From Castanea sativa (lineage: Eukaryota > Streptophyta > Magnoliopsida > Fagales > Fagaceae), in NCBI RefSeq assembly GCF_040712315.1, contig NC_134015.1:7777945-7841944 (forward strand): a stretch of DNA of 64,000 nt, read 5' to 3'. The notes under the pieces are model-generated. The model was not told the origin of the DNA, did no database searches, and saw only the letters and a list, made by a program, of their open reading frames with translations. Both the position numbers and the translations under genes were made by a program. Positions 38,207-49,559 of this stretch are shown here, piece by piece (within the stretch, counting starts at the first letter, position 1; each line of letters starts with the position of its first letter).

Positions 38207-40744
38207 TATATAGATTACTAAAATGTAAATTGCACCCTTTGAGTTTAGTTAAAATTCATTTAAGACCTCTAATATTATTTTTTTCTAATTGAATCCTCTA
38301 AATTTTAAATTTATTCAAATAAGACATTTCATCCAATTTCGTTAAAAAAATTGCAGTCAAATATCCAATTAAGTTCTTTTTTTTTTTTGAAAAAGCAATT
38401 TCTTATATGAAATATATATATATATATATATAATTCATAAAAAAATCTTAATTTTATTAATAAAAGATTTCATCAAATAAAGTTAGAGATCTAACATAAA
38501 CTTCAATCTAAAAATCCTTAACTTTGGCATTTAAAAAAAAAAAAACTTTTTTTGTGCCAAAATACTATAAATGATTTAAATGGAAATCTTTTTTAACGTT
38601 ATAATTACAACTTATATGATTTTTTTTTTTTTTGTCAATGACCTCACTTGGGGGGTAAATTGAAACTGCATAAAAAATTATGTTTTACTTGAAATTATTT
38701 TAAAATTTTAGGATTTAATTTGAAACCATCCCTAAATTATATAGGAGAAATTTTGTAATTTATAGAAAAGATCATTTCATTGCATCTTTGTCCTATTTAA
38801 GTGGTTGAGTGCAACAAAAAGTCTTGTGTCCTGAACCTGTACTTCTTGTTGTTTTCAATAAACACGTTTAGTTACATATTAAAAAAGAAAAAAAAAAGTT
38901 ACAAATAAAAAGAAAGAAATGAAAAGTAAGTGCATTCAGCTATTCACTAATAAGCTTTGACTACACTGTACACATTATAATTGATGAACTTCTGTTATAA
39001 CTTGAATGGGAAAAAAAAAAAAAAATTATGATGAATTTCTTGGCGATCAGAGTTTTTGGGGTTCAATATACTTTCTTGATCTTTACTTCTGGGAGCAAGA
39101 TAGCACATGTTGCCTTGAAGAACAAATGAGAAACTTTAAAATGTTGTAAAATTCCATTCCTATGCAAGTTATGTATCCTGGAATCTTATGTTTATAGTGT
39201 ACCTACTTTCATAGATACGATTTGCTCCCAAATGAGGAAATCTCTCTAGTTTGATAATGTTGCACGAAATTAACTTCTTCTTTTTTTCTCTTTTTTTTTT
39301 TGCTGAAAACGAAATTAACTTCTAATAACGATCACTTCTTTTCTTTTCTGGCCAAAATGAAGGAAGTAAAAGTGACTCCAAAGATGGTATTGCTATTTTA
39401 GGACTAACTTCCATCTTGTTTCGAGTTTTGATGAATGGGCATTTACGTCTACCACTTAATATTTTCCAAAGTAGAATCAAAATAATTGAACACGAAGAAG
39501 AAGTCTAAATTATCATGGTGACAATAGTGTACTTGTAGCCATGAAACTGACATGTTTTAACCCTTCAGTAGAGAAAGCTCAAAGTTCAAAATCCAGAAAC
39601 TTGAACTCTTAGAAGTAATCACTAATCAGGCCACTCACACATGCAACAAACCACCAAAATACGCTTGTTTCTATCACAAAATATTTTTCTTTCTTCAGCT
39701 AAACAGTCTATTGAGTAAACGCCACCTTTTTACTTCTTTATATATCTAAAGACATCAAGTATCTATAAAGGAAGGTTTTTTTCCCCTGTTATAATCACAA
39801 AAATAAGAAAGCATAGCATCATGGAAGCTCAAAATCAAGGCAGGCTGCTTGGAAGTCTGCTAAGAGCAGAGTGCTCCGGCTTGTGTCCACGCTTAAAATC
39901 TAGAATCTAGATGAATAAAAGCCTGTTCAGTTTCAGAGAGCTCCTCAATCTTTATTTGCAATGTTTTTCCAATTGCATGGGCTTCTTTCAATGGAAAATC
40001 CTATGGCAGTTCGTTCATTAATTTGAAGAGAAAAATTACACAACACTCTTTGAACTGAGGCGAGGCACTCGCTCTTTTTAAGAAGATTCAAGCCTTTGGT
40101 TGGCTAATCTTTGTAACCGGTGCTGATCTTATTTGACTTGTCTCTCCTAGAAACAACATTTGCACAAAGTGTTCAAGCCCAAAACTCTACCCGAATTAAC
40201 ACTCTTCCATGGCTAGAACTTCTCTATCTTATTAGTGTATAAGAATGCTTGTAATTGTTGAATTTTTTTGTGAATTATGGAATAGGTCTAAATAAGCCTA
40301 TTTATAGGCTCAATGGGCCTTACAAAATTATTACCCAAATTAATATGATTAATTAGGTTTATAATTTTGATGTAATGCGTGTTACAAGATTAATTACTGG
40401 ACATAAATCTAATAGGCTGGAGTTATACAATTAATGGACGAGATAAGGAATTTCTAAAGAATGAAAAGGCCCAAACAACTAGTCTATTAAGTGGGTTAAT
40501 GGTTCTTCATTTTCCATAATAAAAACGGAGTATTAATTTGGGTCATTTACTTACCAATGGATATGGTAATTATTCTCAATGGGCTGTCAAGTAGGAGGAT
40601 CCAAGTGGTTGATTCATTTCCATTTTTGACACCTCTCTCTTATGCACGTATCTAGCCCAATATCAGAATCAATACATATTAGCCCATTAACCACCACAAT
40701 TGACAAGAATAAAAGAGTCTCTCTCATTTTCAATGTGGAATTAA
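38207..40744. other. Intergenic, no gene recognised
   Basis: AT-rich DNA with A/T homopolymers and a TA repeat at about 38,410-38,431. No reading frame of known family and no clear element ends were found. Confidence 0.5.
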
Positions 40745-40758
40745 ACATTTCACTTACT

Positions 40759-40919
40759 TGTGGGTTTCAGTTAGCTCAACTGGTAAAGTCTCTGATGGTT
40801 GAATAAGAGATCTGGAGTTCAATCCCCACCTACATCAAAAAACTAGTTGGTATCTTAGTCTGATGATAAAGAGCTATTATTAAAAACGGACGCCATAGTT
40901 TAAAAGTCTCTAAAAAAAA
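40759..40919 (+). mobile_element. tRNA-derived SINE with target duplications
   Basis: The A box TTAGCTCAACTGG and B box GAGTTCAATCCCC are followed by a tRNA-unrelated body (GATGATAAAGAGCTATTATT) and a short A tail. Flanking ACATTTCACTTACT (40,745-40,758) and ACATTTCACTAACT (40,920-40,933) match at 13 of 14 bases. This differs in body sequence from the SINE at 4,069. Confidence 0.85.
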
Positions 40920-40933
40920 ACATTTCACTAACT

Positions 40934-41242
40934 CCTCATATTCTATATTAACTCTCACATTTTTACATTTATATTGTAATATAAATTCATTTTAATTAAT
41001 TAATATTAAAATGCTCCAAATATCTCACTAGATCCAGTGAGATATCCATCGAGTTTGGCGAGATCTCATCGGATCTTCACCGTTTTCTGTCGAAATCTCA
41101 ATCATCTTATCCTCTATCGGTTTTGACCAAAACCAACTCAATACGACTGTTAATGTTCTTGATCAACGTAGGGGAATTTTTTTCTAAATAATCAAATCCA
41201 TCAAAAAATTTCATTAGTTAGCAAGGTTTCAAAACAATTTAG
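40934..41242. other. Intergenic, nothing recognised
   Basis: AT-rich sequence with no gene or element seen. Confidence 0.4.
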
Positions 41243-41850
41243 CAATCTAACAAATCGAGCCCTTGAGACTTGATTTTGGTCGAGTTTCATATTTGAGAGT
41301 GAAACACTCGAGTTCCTTGCTCTTTTGTTTTCCCTTCGTTCTTCCTTGTTCGTTTTCCTTTGTTCTTTATTCTCAAGAACAGACCCACAATTCCAGAAAC
41401 ACCTACCCATGGCAGAAACCACGCCCACTTTAGGAACAAACTCATAAATCACAAAAATGGTTTTGGTTCGGGTTGAGAGATCACACCCAAACCACACCCA
41501 TGGAGATCAGATCAAACCCAAAAACCACACCCACCCATGGAGATCAGACCACTGCCGATGGTGGCGATGATCGTCGGAGAAAAAGCCGAAGAGCTTGGCC
41601 ACGGAAGTTTAGAGAGCAGAGGAGTGGGTTCGTTGTTTTTGATTGATCTGGGTTTGTTGTTTCCTTCTTCTTTGTTGATTTGCTTTCTTCTTTGTGATCT
41701 GTGCCTATGAATTTGTGAAAGAAGAACGAAGAATGAAGGAAAACGAAGAAGGAAGAACGAAGGGAAAACAAAAGAACAAGGAACTAGAGTGTTTCACTCT
41801 CAAGTATGAAACTCGAGTGTAAAACACTCGATTTCAAAAATCCCTTGACG
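41243..41850. mobile_element. Fold-back element with about 120-bp inverted arms
   Basis: The left arm (about 41,243-41,370) and the reverse complement of the right arm (about 41,720-41,850) share TCGAGTTTCATA.TTGAGAG, AAACACTC.AGTTCCTTG and TCTTTTGTTTTCCCTTCGTT. They are separated by a loop of about 350 bases. Both arms contain CTCGAG-type palindromes like those around 37,000-37,760. Open frames through it are low complexity and not called. No transposase is seen. Confidence 0.7.
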
Positions 41851-42032
41851 AAGGGCCTTTCGTTTTGCCACCTGCCGGGATCAAGTTAAGTTTGGGTGGA
41901 ACCCAAACCCAACTTGTGGATAGCCCTAATTATAAACACTCTATTTTGTATTGGCCAATAATAATCTTCAGTTCTTGGTTCCAATGAATTCATGTTTAGG
42001 GTGCTCACAAATGTAGTTTCACATATGGAAGT

Positions 42033-42632
42033 TGTGCGTCCCAAAGATATGGTTGCTGGGCCTTAGAGGAGTTTGAGCTCACAATCTATTTGTACAATGG
42101 GCTTTTGGATTTCCTACCACGGGTGCCACGATGCTCGGCAGGCCCGTTTCCTGAGTCTCCCCATTTTTCTCACTATCCCTCCCCTTTCTTCCTTATGGAG
42201 AGTTGATATTAGTTCTCTCTCTAGTCTCTTCCCTCTAAAATTGCCAACCTCATTGACTGAATCTTCCCTGCTTATTTATAGCCAAACTTAGTGGGACGGT
42301 CATGATTATTCCCCTGACGGGTGGAGGGAGGGGTCCAATACTATTACCCATAAGTGAGGGTTTAGTTGGGAGTGGGAGGAAATGAGAGTGGCATTGGAAC
42401 TGGCTCCACCACTGGGTTTGATGCTCAGCAGGGGCATTCCCTAGGCAATGGAAAGGAGGTCCAATGTCATTTCATCTAACTAGATGCTTGGTGGCGGGAA
42501 GGAGAAAATGATAGTGGTGTTGGGACCAACCCCGTATGTAAGTTCTATGCTCAGCAAAGGCACGTCACAGGCTATTTTGAGCACTCTGAGCTTGAACCTC
42601 TTGGACGGCACACGCGATACTATGTGTGATCA
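42033..42632 (-). mobile_element. Inverted Gypsy LTR
   Basis: A 600-bp LTR lies in the minus orientation, the near-perfect reverse complement of the LTR at 42,700-43,297. On its strand it starts TGATCACACATAG and ends GGACGCACA. The flank beyond its end is ordinary DNA, not a primer-binding site, so it is not the 5' LTR of a second internal region. It keeps the same TATA-like CTATAAATA, read leftwards. Confidence 0.85.
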
Positions 42633-42699
42633 GCGCGGGGCTTTTACGCTGATCACACATAGTAACGCGTGAAGACTAACCCTTATAAGAGCCCCACGC

Positions 42700-43297
42700 T
42701 GATCACACATAGTAACGCGTGTGCCGTCCAAGAGGTTCAAGCTTGGAGTGCTTAAAATAGCCTGTGACGTGCCCCTGCCGAGCACAAAACTTACTACGGG
42801 GTTGGTCCCAACGCCACTATCATTTTCTCCTTCCCGCCACCATGCATCTACTTAGATGAAACGGTATTGGACCTCCCTTCCATTGCCTAGGGAACGCCCC
42901 TACCGAGCATCAAACCCAGTGGTGGAGCCAGTTCCAATGCCACTCTTATTTCCTCCCACTCCCAACTAAACCCCTACTTATGGGTAATAGTATTGGACCC
43001 CTCCCTCCACTCGTCAGAGGAATAATCATGACCGTTCTACTAAGTTTGGCTATAAATAGGCAAGGAAGATTCAGTCAATGAGGTTGGCAATTTCAGAGGG
43101 AAGAGACTAGAGGAGAACTAATATCAACTCTCCATAAGGAAGAAAGGGGAGAGATAGTGAGAAAAACGAGGACACTCAGGAAACGGGCCTGCCGAGCATC
43201 GTGCCACCCGTGGTAGGAAATCCAAAAGCCCATTGTACAAATAGATTGTGAGCCCAAACTCCTCTAAGGCCTAGTAGCCATATCTTTAGGACGCACA
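42700..43297 (+). repeat. 5' LTR of the Gypsy element
   Basis: 598 bp, TGATCACA...ACGCACA, with a TATA-like TATAAATAG at about 43,051. A partial extra copy of its first about 22 bases lies just before it at 42,650-42,671. The exact 5' boundary could be up to 30 bases further left. Confidence 0.8.
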
Positions 43298-43299
43298 AT

Positions 43300-43317
43300 T
43301 GGCGCCGTTTGTGGGGA
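43300..43317 (+). promoter_or_regulatory. Primer-binding site
   Basis: TGGCGCCGTTTGTGGGGA begins two bases after the LTR. It is largely complementary to the 3' end of plant tRNA-Asp, whose expected site is TGGCGCCGTTGCCGGGG. Confidence 0.75.
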
Positions 43318-43353
43318 ACTCCTACGTAGCTGTGGTGCTATCTTGGCGCGCTT

Positions 43354-44712
43354 GTGAGGATGTCTGGAAGCGGACAGAGAAGCCATGCAGAGAGCGGCAC
43401 TAGAGGGTCGTCGTGGGGGTCTACATGGCGGGAAATGAGGCAGAAAAGGCAAGAGGACAGAAGGAATGAGGAGGCAGAAGAGTCTGGGCCCGAAGAGGGG
43501 TTGTACCAAACCCTCCGGACAATGTCTGACGCCTCAAGCCGCAGCCGCCTTGACAGAGGAGCCCACGAGCTTGAATGGAGGGACAGAGAGCTCGAGCGCC
43601 TGCACAGAGCGGTCAGGGACTTGGAGTTTCAAGCACGGGGCCGACGCAGGAGAAGGGACCAGGGACCACGAAGGGAAAGGTCAGTAAGTGTGGGGAATCG
43701 CCATGAGGCAGGATCTCATCAATCCAGGTCTCATAGGCACCGCGACTGCTAGCGAGAGTATGTGGACCATGAATCAACTTCCCCCGACACGGAGCGACCA
43801 CGTAACGCGGCCATGGAAACTATGAGCCGAGCATTGCATCAAGCTGCCCGGTCACCGTTCTCTAGAGATATCGAGAGCACGCCTATGCCGAGCCGGTTCG
43901 CACGGCCACCGTTCAACTCCTACACTGGGAAGACGAACCCGGTGAAACATGTAAGTCATTATATCCAGATGATGTCCTTACACTCCCATAACGATGCATT
44001 GATGTGTAAGGTTTTCCCCTTGAGCCTTGGGCCTACTGCTTTGAGGTGGTTCAATGGGTTGAAGAAGGGCTCGGTCCATAGTTTTTCGGAACTGATCCAG
44101 GAGTTCGGAGTGCGGTTTATGACTTGTAGCCGGGTGCTGTAGCCCGTGTATGCGTTGCTATCAATGAAGATGGGGGCTGGAGAGACCCTTCGTAACTACG
44201 CTAGCCGGTACTAGGAGCTGCACAACGAGATTGGCGAAGGTAATGAAAAGATCGCGGCGAGCACCTTTCAAATGGGCCTCCTCGAAGAGTCCGGGCTGAG
44301 AGAATCGTTGACCTTAAAGCCCTCTGAGGATATGAGGCAGTTGATGAGGCGTATAGAAGAGTACAAGCGCTTAGAGGATGATCGGTTGCAGTCCAAAGGG
44401 AAGAAGCCGATAATCAGTTATCCTCAGAACAACGGCTTCAACCCCAGACACAGGAAGGATTTGAGAATTCAAGAGCCCGGCTCGGCGGTTGGGGGGGTCA
44501 ACGCGACGTTCAAGGAGCCTATACACCGCATCATTGATAGGATAAAAAATGAGACGTATTTTAAGCGGCTGAACAGGATGGCAGGTGACTCGTCAAGGAG
44601 AAACCAGAACTTGTATTGTTCCTATCATAGAGATAAAGGGCACACCACCGAGCAGTGTCGGGTGTTGAAAGATCACCTGGAACAGTTGGTGAAAGCGGGG
44701 CATTTGAAATAG
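43354..44712 (+). pseudogene. Gypsy gag
   Basis: A basic, charged N-terminal region is followed by the retrotransposon gag domain (KHVSHYIQMMSLHS, FPLSLGPTALRWFNGL). A zinc-knuckle-like C-x2-H-x3-GH-x4-C lies near 44,617-44,660. In-frame TAG codons occur at 43,750 and 44,212, the latter where related elements have Trp. The capsid and nucleocapsid roles follow from the family. Confidence 0.85.
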
Positions 44713-44783
44713 TTTCTGGTGGAAACTAGGAATCAGGAGACCGAACAGGCTGATCGGCCGCGTCGAAACCTCTCCCACCCCCT

Positions 44784-47700
44784 TTGGGAGTTATAGAGGT
44801 CATCCACGCTGCTCCGAGGACAATTGAAACACCCACGGCAAAAGGGGTGTTGACCGTGGTGTCAGCGGAAGGACGCGTGAGTGAACAGCCCCCGAGGAAG
44901 AAGCCGAGGTACAATAGACGACCCATCGCGTTCGATGACGACGACCTGGAAGGTACTACCCAGCCCCACTACGATGCTTTAATAGTCACGGCCCGAATAA
45001 GGGGATTCTTAGTGAAGAGAATAATGATAGATCAAGGGAGTGGCGCAGATGTAATGTACCCGGACCTATACAAGGGGCTCGGCCTGAAAAGGGGGACTTG
45101 TCCAAGTATGATACACCTTTAATGGAATTCGACGAACATATGGTGATTCCAGAGGGGTAGATTTCACTCCCAGTTATCATGGGAGGCAGGGAGGTAATGG
45201 TGACGTTCATAGTGGTCACCTCTTTCTCACCATACACGGCAATATTCGGAAGGCCATGGATACATGACATGGGGGCTATGCCGTCCACTTTGCATGTAAA
45301 AGTCAAGTTCCGAACTGATGAAGGGATTACAGTAATAAGGGGTGATGAGCAGGCGGCTAGGCAATGTTTGGTAGCCGTGGCAGTCAAACAAACCGAGCAA
45401 AAGGAATCAGCCAAGAAGGCACCCCTATAGCAATTACAGCATCCCCAGGTGGAGGGGACCACTGCTGCCGAGGATTTGGTAAGTGTAAAGATCTTACCGA
45501 GAAGTGAAAGGAGTTTTCAGATAGGGGCAGGCTTGAATGATGGGGAATAGGTGCAGCTACTATTATTCCTCATACAAAACGTGGATGTGTTTGCATAGAG
45601 TCCATATAAGGTGCCCGGCGTCAACCCCGAGTTCATAGTTCACAAGCTGAATGTGGATCCTTTGTGCCCCCCAAGAAGCAGAGACCGAGAAGGTCTGCTA
45701 AGGAGTACGTGTACATCGTCAGACAGGAAGTTGGGAGGCTGAGAAAGGCGGGGGCCATAAAGGAAACGTTTTTTTCTAGAATGGCTCGCAAACATGATGG
45801 TCGTGAAGAAGAGGAGCGGCAAGTGGAGAGTTTGTGTTGATTTTATTGATCTGAACCGAGCATGTCCGAAGGATCCGTTTCCGTTGCCGAAAATCTACCA
45901 GTTGGTGGACACTACGTGCGGGCACCCGAGAATGAGTTTCCTCGATGCTTTCTAAGGCTATCACCAAATTGCCCTAGCCGCCGAGGACCAGGAGAAGACG
46001 GCATTCTTAACGCCCGATGCTAACTACCACTATACCATGATGCCGTTTAGTTTGAAGAACGCGGGAGCCACATATCAACGAATGATGACGAGGATGTTTA
46101 GGGATAAGATTGGACGGACGGTGGAAGTATACATTGACGACATGGTGATAAAGAGCAAGCAAGAAGGGTAGCACGTTGACAACCTGAAAGAAGTGTTCGA
46201 GATACTTCGACGACATCGGCTGCGCCTCAACGTCAATAAGTGTGCATTTGGGGTTGAATCCGGTAGATTCCTAGGTTATTTGATTACTAAACGGGGGATA
46301 GAGGTCAGTCCCAATCAAATTGAAGTCGTGAAATGTCTCAGACCGCCGGGCAATCCAAAAGAGGTTCAAAAGCTAACTGGTATGCTGGCTGCTCTCAACT
46401 GATTTATTTCCAAGTTCGCTGATCGGTGCCAGCCTTTTTACCAACTTCTGAAGAAGTGGAAGGGGTTCCAGTGGGACGAGGAGTGTGAGAGGGCCTTCCA
46501 AGACCTAAAGGATTACCTTGGCCGAGCATCGACATTGTCCGCCCCAAAGCCGGGAGAAGACTTGTACATGTACCTCTCTGTGTCTGAGCATGCGGCAAGC
46601 GCCGTACTACTAAGGGACAACGGTGCACAGCTCCCGGTTTATTACGTCAACAAGACGCTAGTTGACGTGGAGACCAGGTATTTACCATTGGAAAAGCTGG
46701 TGTTGGCACTTGTGCACTCCACTCGAAAATTACCCCATTATTTTTAGGCCCACACAGTCCATGTCTTGACTGAGTACCCGCTCCAGTCATTATTGAGGAG
46801 ATCTGACTTTACGGGGAGGATAGCCAAGTGGGGGACTCGGCTGGGCTCATTCGACATCAGATACATGACCAGCATGGTAGAAGTCAGGCCATGGAGGGTG
46901 TTTGTGGACGAAGCATCCAATGCGGCTGGAGCAGGGGCAGGGATCGTGGTCATCACCCCGGAAGATCTGAAGCTAGAACACTCATTCAGGTTAGGCTTCA
47001 GGGCTTCTAACAATGAGGCCGAATACGAGGCCCTGCTGGCAGGACTGAGAGTTGTCATGGATCTGAGGGCAAAGGAGGTGGAGGTATACTCGAACTCCCT
47101 CCTCGTGGTAAGTCAGGTCCAAGGGAACTTCGAGGCCAAGGATCCCCGGATGATAGAATATCTGCGGCTAGCAAAGCAGATGATGGGTTACTTTGAGATA
47201 GTCAAGATTGAGCGGATAGCCTGGGGATAAAACTGGCACGCCGATTCCTTGGCAACTCTAGCATCATCAATAGTTGACGAAGTACCTCAGCTGATCAGGG
47301 TGGAGTTGGTGCCTGATCTAAGTATTGCCCCCAGGGCACTGATTGTACAGGTCACTAAAGCCGAGAAGTGCGGGATGGATCCGATCATCGACTTCCTTTC
47401 AGAGGATCGAGCCCCGGGAGATGAAAATGAGGTAGCCAGAGTATGGCGAACTTCCGCTCGGTACTGGTTATCTGCCGATTGGAAGCTATATCGCAGATCA
47501 TTTGAAGGGCCATACCTACAATACCTTCACCCTGGCTAGGCTAAGGAGCTGTTAGCCGAACTGCACGAGGGAGTCTGTAGTAGCCACGTGGGAGGACGCT
47601 CGCTGGCGCATTGAGCAATGACACAGGGTTTCTGGTGGCCGCAGATGAGGAAGGAAGCCACTGAGTATGCTCAGAGATGTGAACAGTGTCAGGTTCACGC

Positions 47701-48610
47701 ACTGATGATCTGCCAACCGGCCGGGAACTTGAACACAGTTGGCAGCCGGTGGCCATTTGCCCGCTGGGGGATGGATATAGTTGGACCTTTTCCCCGAGCA
47801 ACGGGCAACCGAAGGTTCGTGCTGGTGGCAGTGGACTACTTCACAAAGTGGGCAGAGGCTAAGGTGCTGGCCAACATCCGAGACATTGATGTTAAGATAT
47901 TTGTATGGAGGAACATTATAACAAGGTTCGGCGTACCGGAGTCTTTAATATCGGACAACGTCCTGCAGTTCGATAGCAGAGCTTTCTAGGAGTTCTGCGA
48001 GGGCCTTAGTATCCGGAACCGATACTCCACGCCGGCCTACCTGCAGAGTAACGGCCAGGTGGAAGCAACCAACAAGGCTATCGTGAGCGGCCTAAAGAAA
48101 AGATTGGAGGGCGCTAAGGGTAGATGGGCCGAGGAGTTGCCAAGCGTCCTATGGGCATACCAAACTACTCCGAGGAGATCCACCGGGGAAATGCCGTTCT
48201 CTCTAACTTACGGAGCGGAGGTAGTCATCCCCGTTGAAGTAAACCTATGTAGCGCTCGAGTTGCGGGATTTGCTTCTGACGAGAATGAGGAGTTGATGGC
48301 TAGGGAGCTAAACTTGCTGGAGGAGCACCGAGACATGGCCACCATTTGGCTAGCATAATATCAACAGAAGCTTGCTCGGAGGTACAATAGAGCTGTTAGA
48401 AAGAGGGAGTTTGCCACGGGAGATCTGGTGCTCCGAAAGGTAGTGGGGAATACGCAAGATACGAGCGCGGGAAAGCTAGCTCCGACCTGGGAGGGGCCCT
48501 ACCGTGTGACTGCTATTGCCGAAGCAAGGGCATACTATCTGGAGGATTTGGAGGAAAAGCCGCTTCCCCGACCGTGGAATGTTCGCAACTTGAAGAAATT
48601 TTATCAGTAA
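44784..48610 (+). pseudogene. Gypsy pol (PR-RT-RH-aRH-INT)
   Basis: Protease: IDQGSGADVMYPDLYKGL near 45,030, followed by a frameshift in a G run near 45,090. Reverse transcriptase: about 45,650-46,400 with YIDDMVIKS at 46,130 and two frameshifts near 45,690 and 45,770. RNase H: to about 46,750. Second RNase H: 46,895-47,250, with NNEAEYEALLAGL. Integrase: zinc part near 47,590-47,710, WGMDIVGPF, SDNVLQFDS and the Glu of NGQVEATNK, then a C-terminal chromatin-side domain ending LKKFYQ. At least ten stops interrupt it, mostly CAG, CAA, CGA or TGG codons turned to stops. Confidence 0.9.
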
Positions 48611-48771
48611 CTAGACACCCTCCAAAGATATAAACCTGATGTAACCAGGCATCACTGCATGTTTAATATGAAGACCTTGATTTAGTGCCCCCCTTTTTCT
48701 TATTTCAAGTTATTATCGCCAGACAAGAATTATAAAGAGAATCGCAAGGTTAAAGGTAACTTGTTCACGGC

Positions 48772-49195
48772 AAGGACAGAAACCTGCCCTCGGTTCGAGC
48801 CCTATCACCGAGCAGGTGAAAACCTTATGCTATTTCCTTTCTAAGGACAGAAACCTGCCCTCGGTTCGAGCGCTATCACTGAGTAGGTGAAAACCTTATT
48901 CTATTTTTTACCTAAGCACAGAAACCTGATCTCAGTTCGAGCCCTATCACCGAGCAGGTAAAAATCTTACGCTATTTCCTTTCTAAGGACAGAAACCTAC
49001 CCTCGGTTCAAGCCCTATCACCGACCAGGTGCAAACCTTACGCTATTTTTACCTAAGGACAGAAACCTGCCTTCGGTTCAAGCCCTATCACCGAGCAGGT
49101 GAAAACCTTACGCTATTTTCTATCTAAGGACAAGAACCTGCCCTCGGTTCGAGCCCTATCTCCGAGCAGGTAAAAACCTTACGCTAGCCTCACGT
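48772..49195 (+). repeat. Six 71-bp tandem repeats
   Basis: Units begin AAGGACAGAAACCTG at 48,772, 48,843, 48,914, 48,985, 49,055 and 49,126. Each contains CTCGGTTCGAGCCCTATCAC and GAGCAGGTGAAAACC. They lie between the pol stop and the antisense gene. Units differ from each other by several bases, so they are not recent. They have no spacer/repeat alternation and are not a CRISPR. Confidence 0.9.
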
Positions 49196-49559
49196 AGGTA
49201 TAAGGACCCATTTACTTACACCGGGCGTCCAGTAACATAAGCCCCGACAGCTTAAATTCAAAGGGGCCACTCCTGGCAATCTAAAGCGAGAGAGTAAGAT
49301 GTGATGGCATTTACCAACGACATTAACGACATAGATTGAAACAACGGTATCAAGCGAGCAATAGAGAAGCATAAGCGGGCATATAAACGACATAAATTGA
49401 AACAACGGTATCTAAAAAACATTAATTATAGGTGTGTGGCAGATAAGGAAATTGTTCTATCGCCACAGCCCAGCGATTTAAGCTCTTCGAATGACAAAGA
49501 AAAAATAATTACAGCAATAAAACAAAAGGAAAAAGCAGAAAGACAAAGAAGGGCTGAAT

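Noticed and set aside
43264..43800. Minus-strand open frames opposite gag
   Set aside because: They are shadows of the GC-rich gag coding strand. The plus-strand frame carries recognisable gag motifs.
48772..49195. Regular repeats that might be read as a CRISPR array
   Set aside because: The units are contiguous 71-bp tandem copies with no unique spacers, inside a plant retrotransposon.
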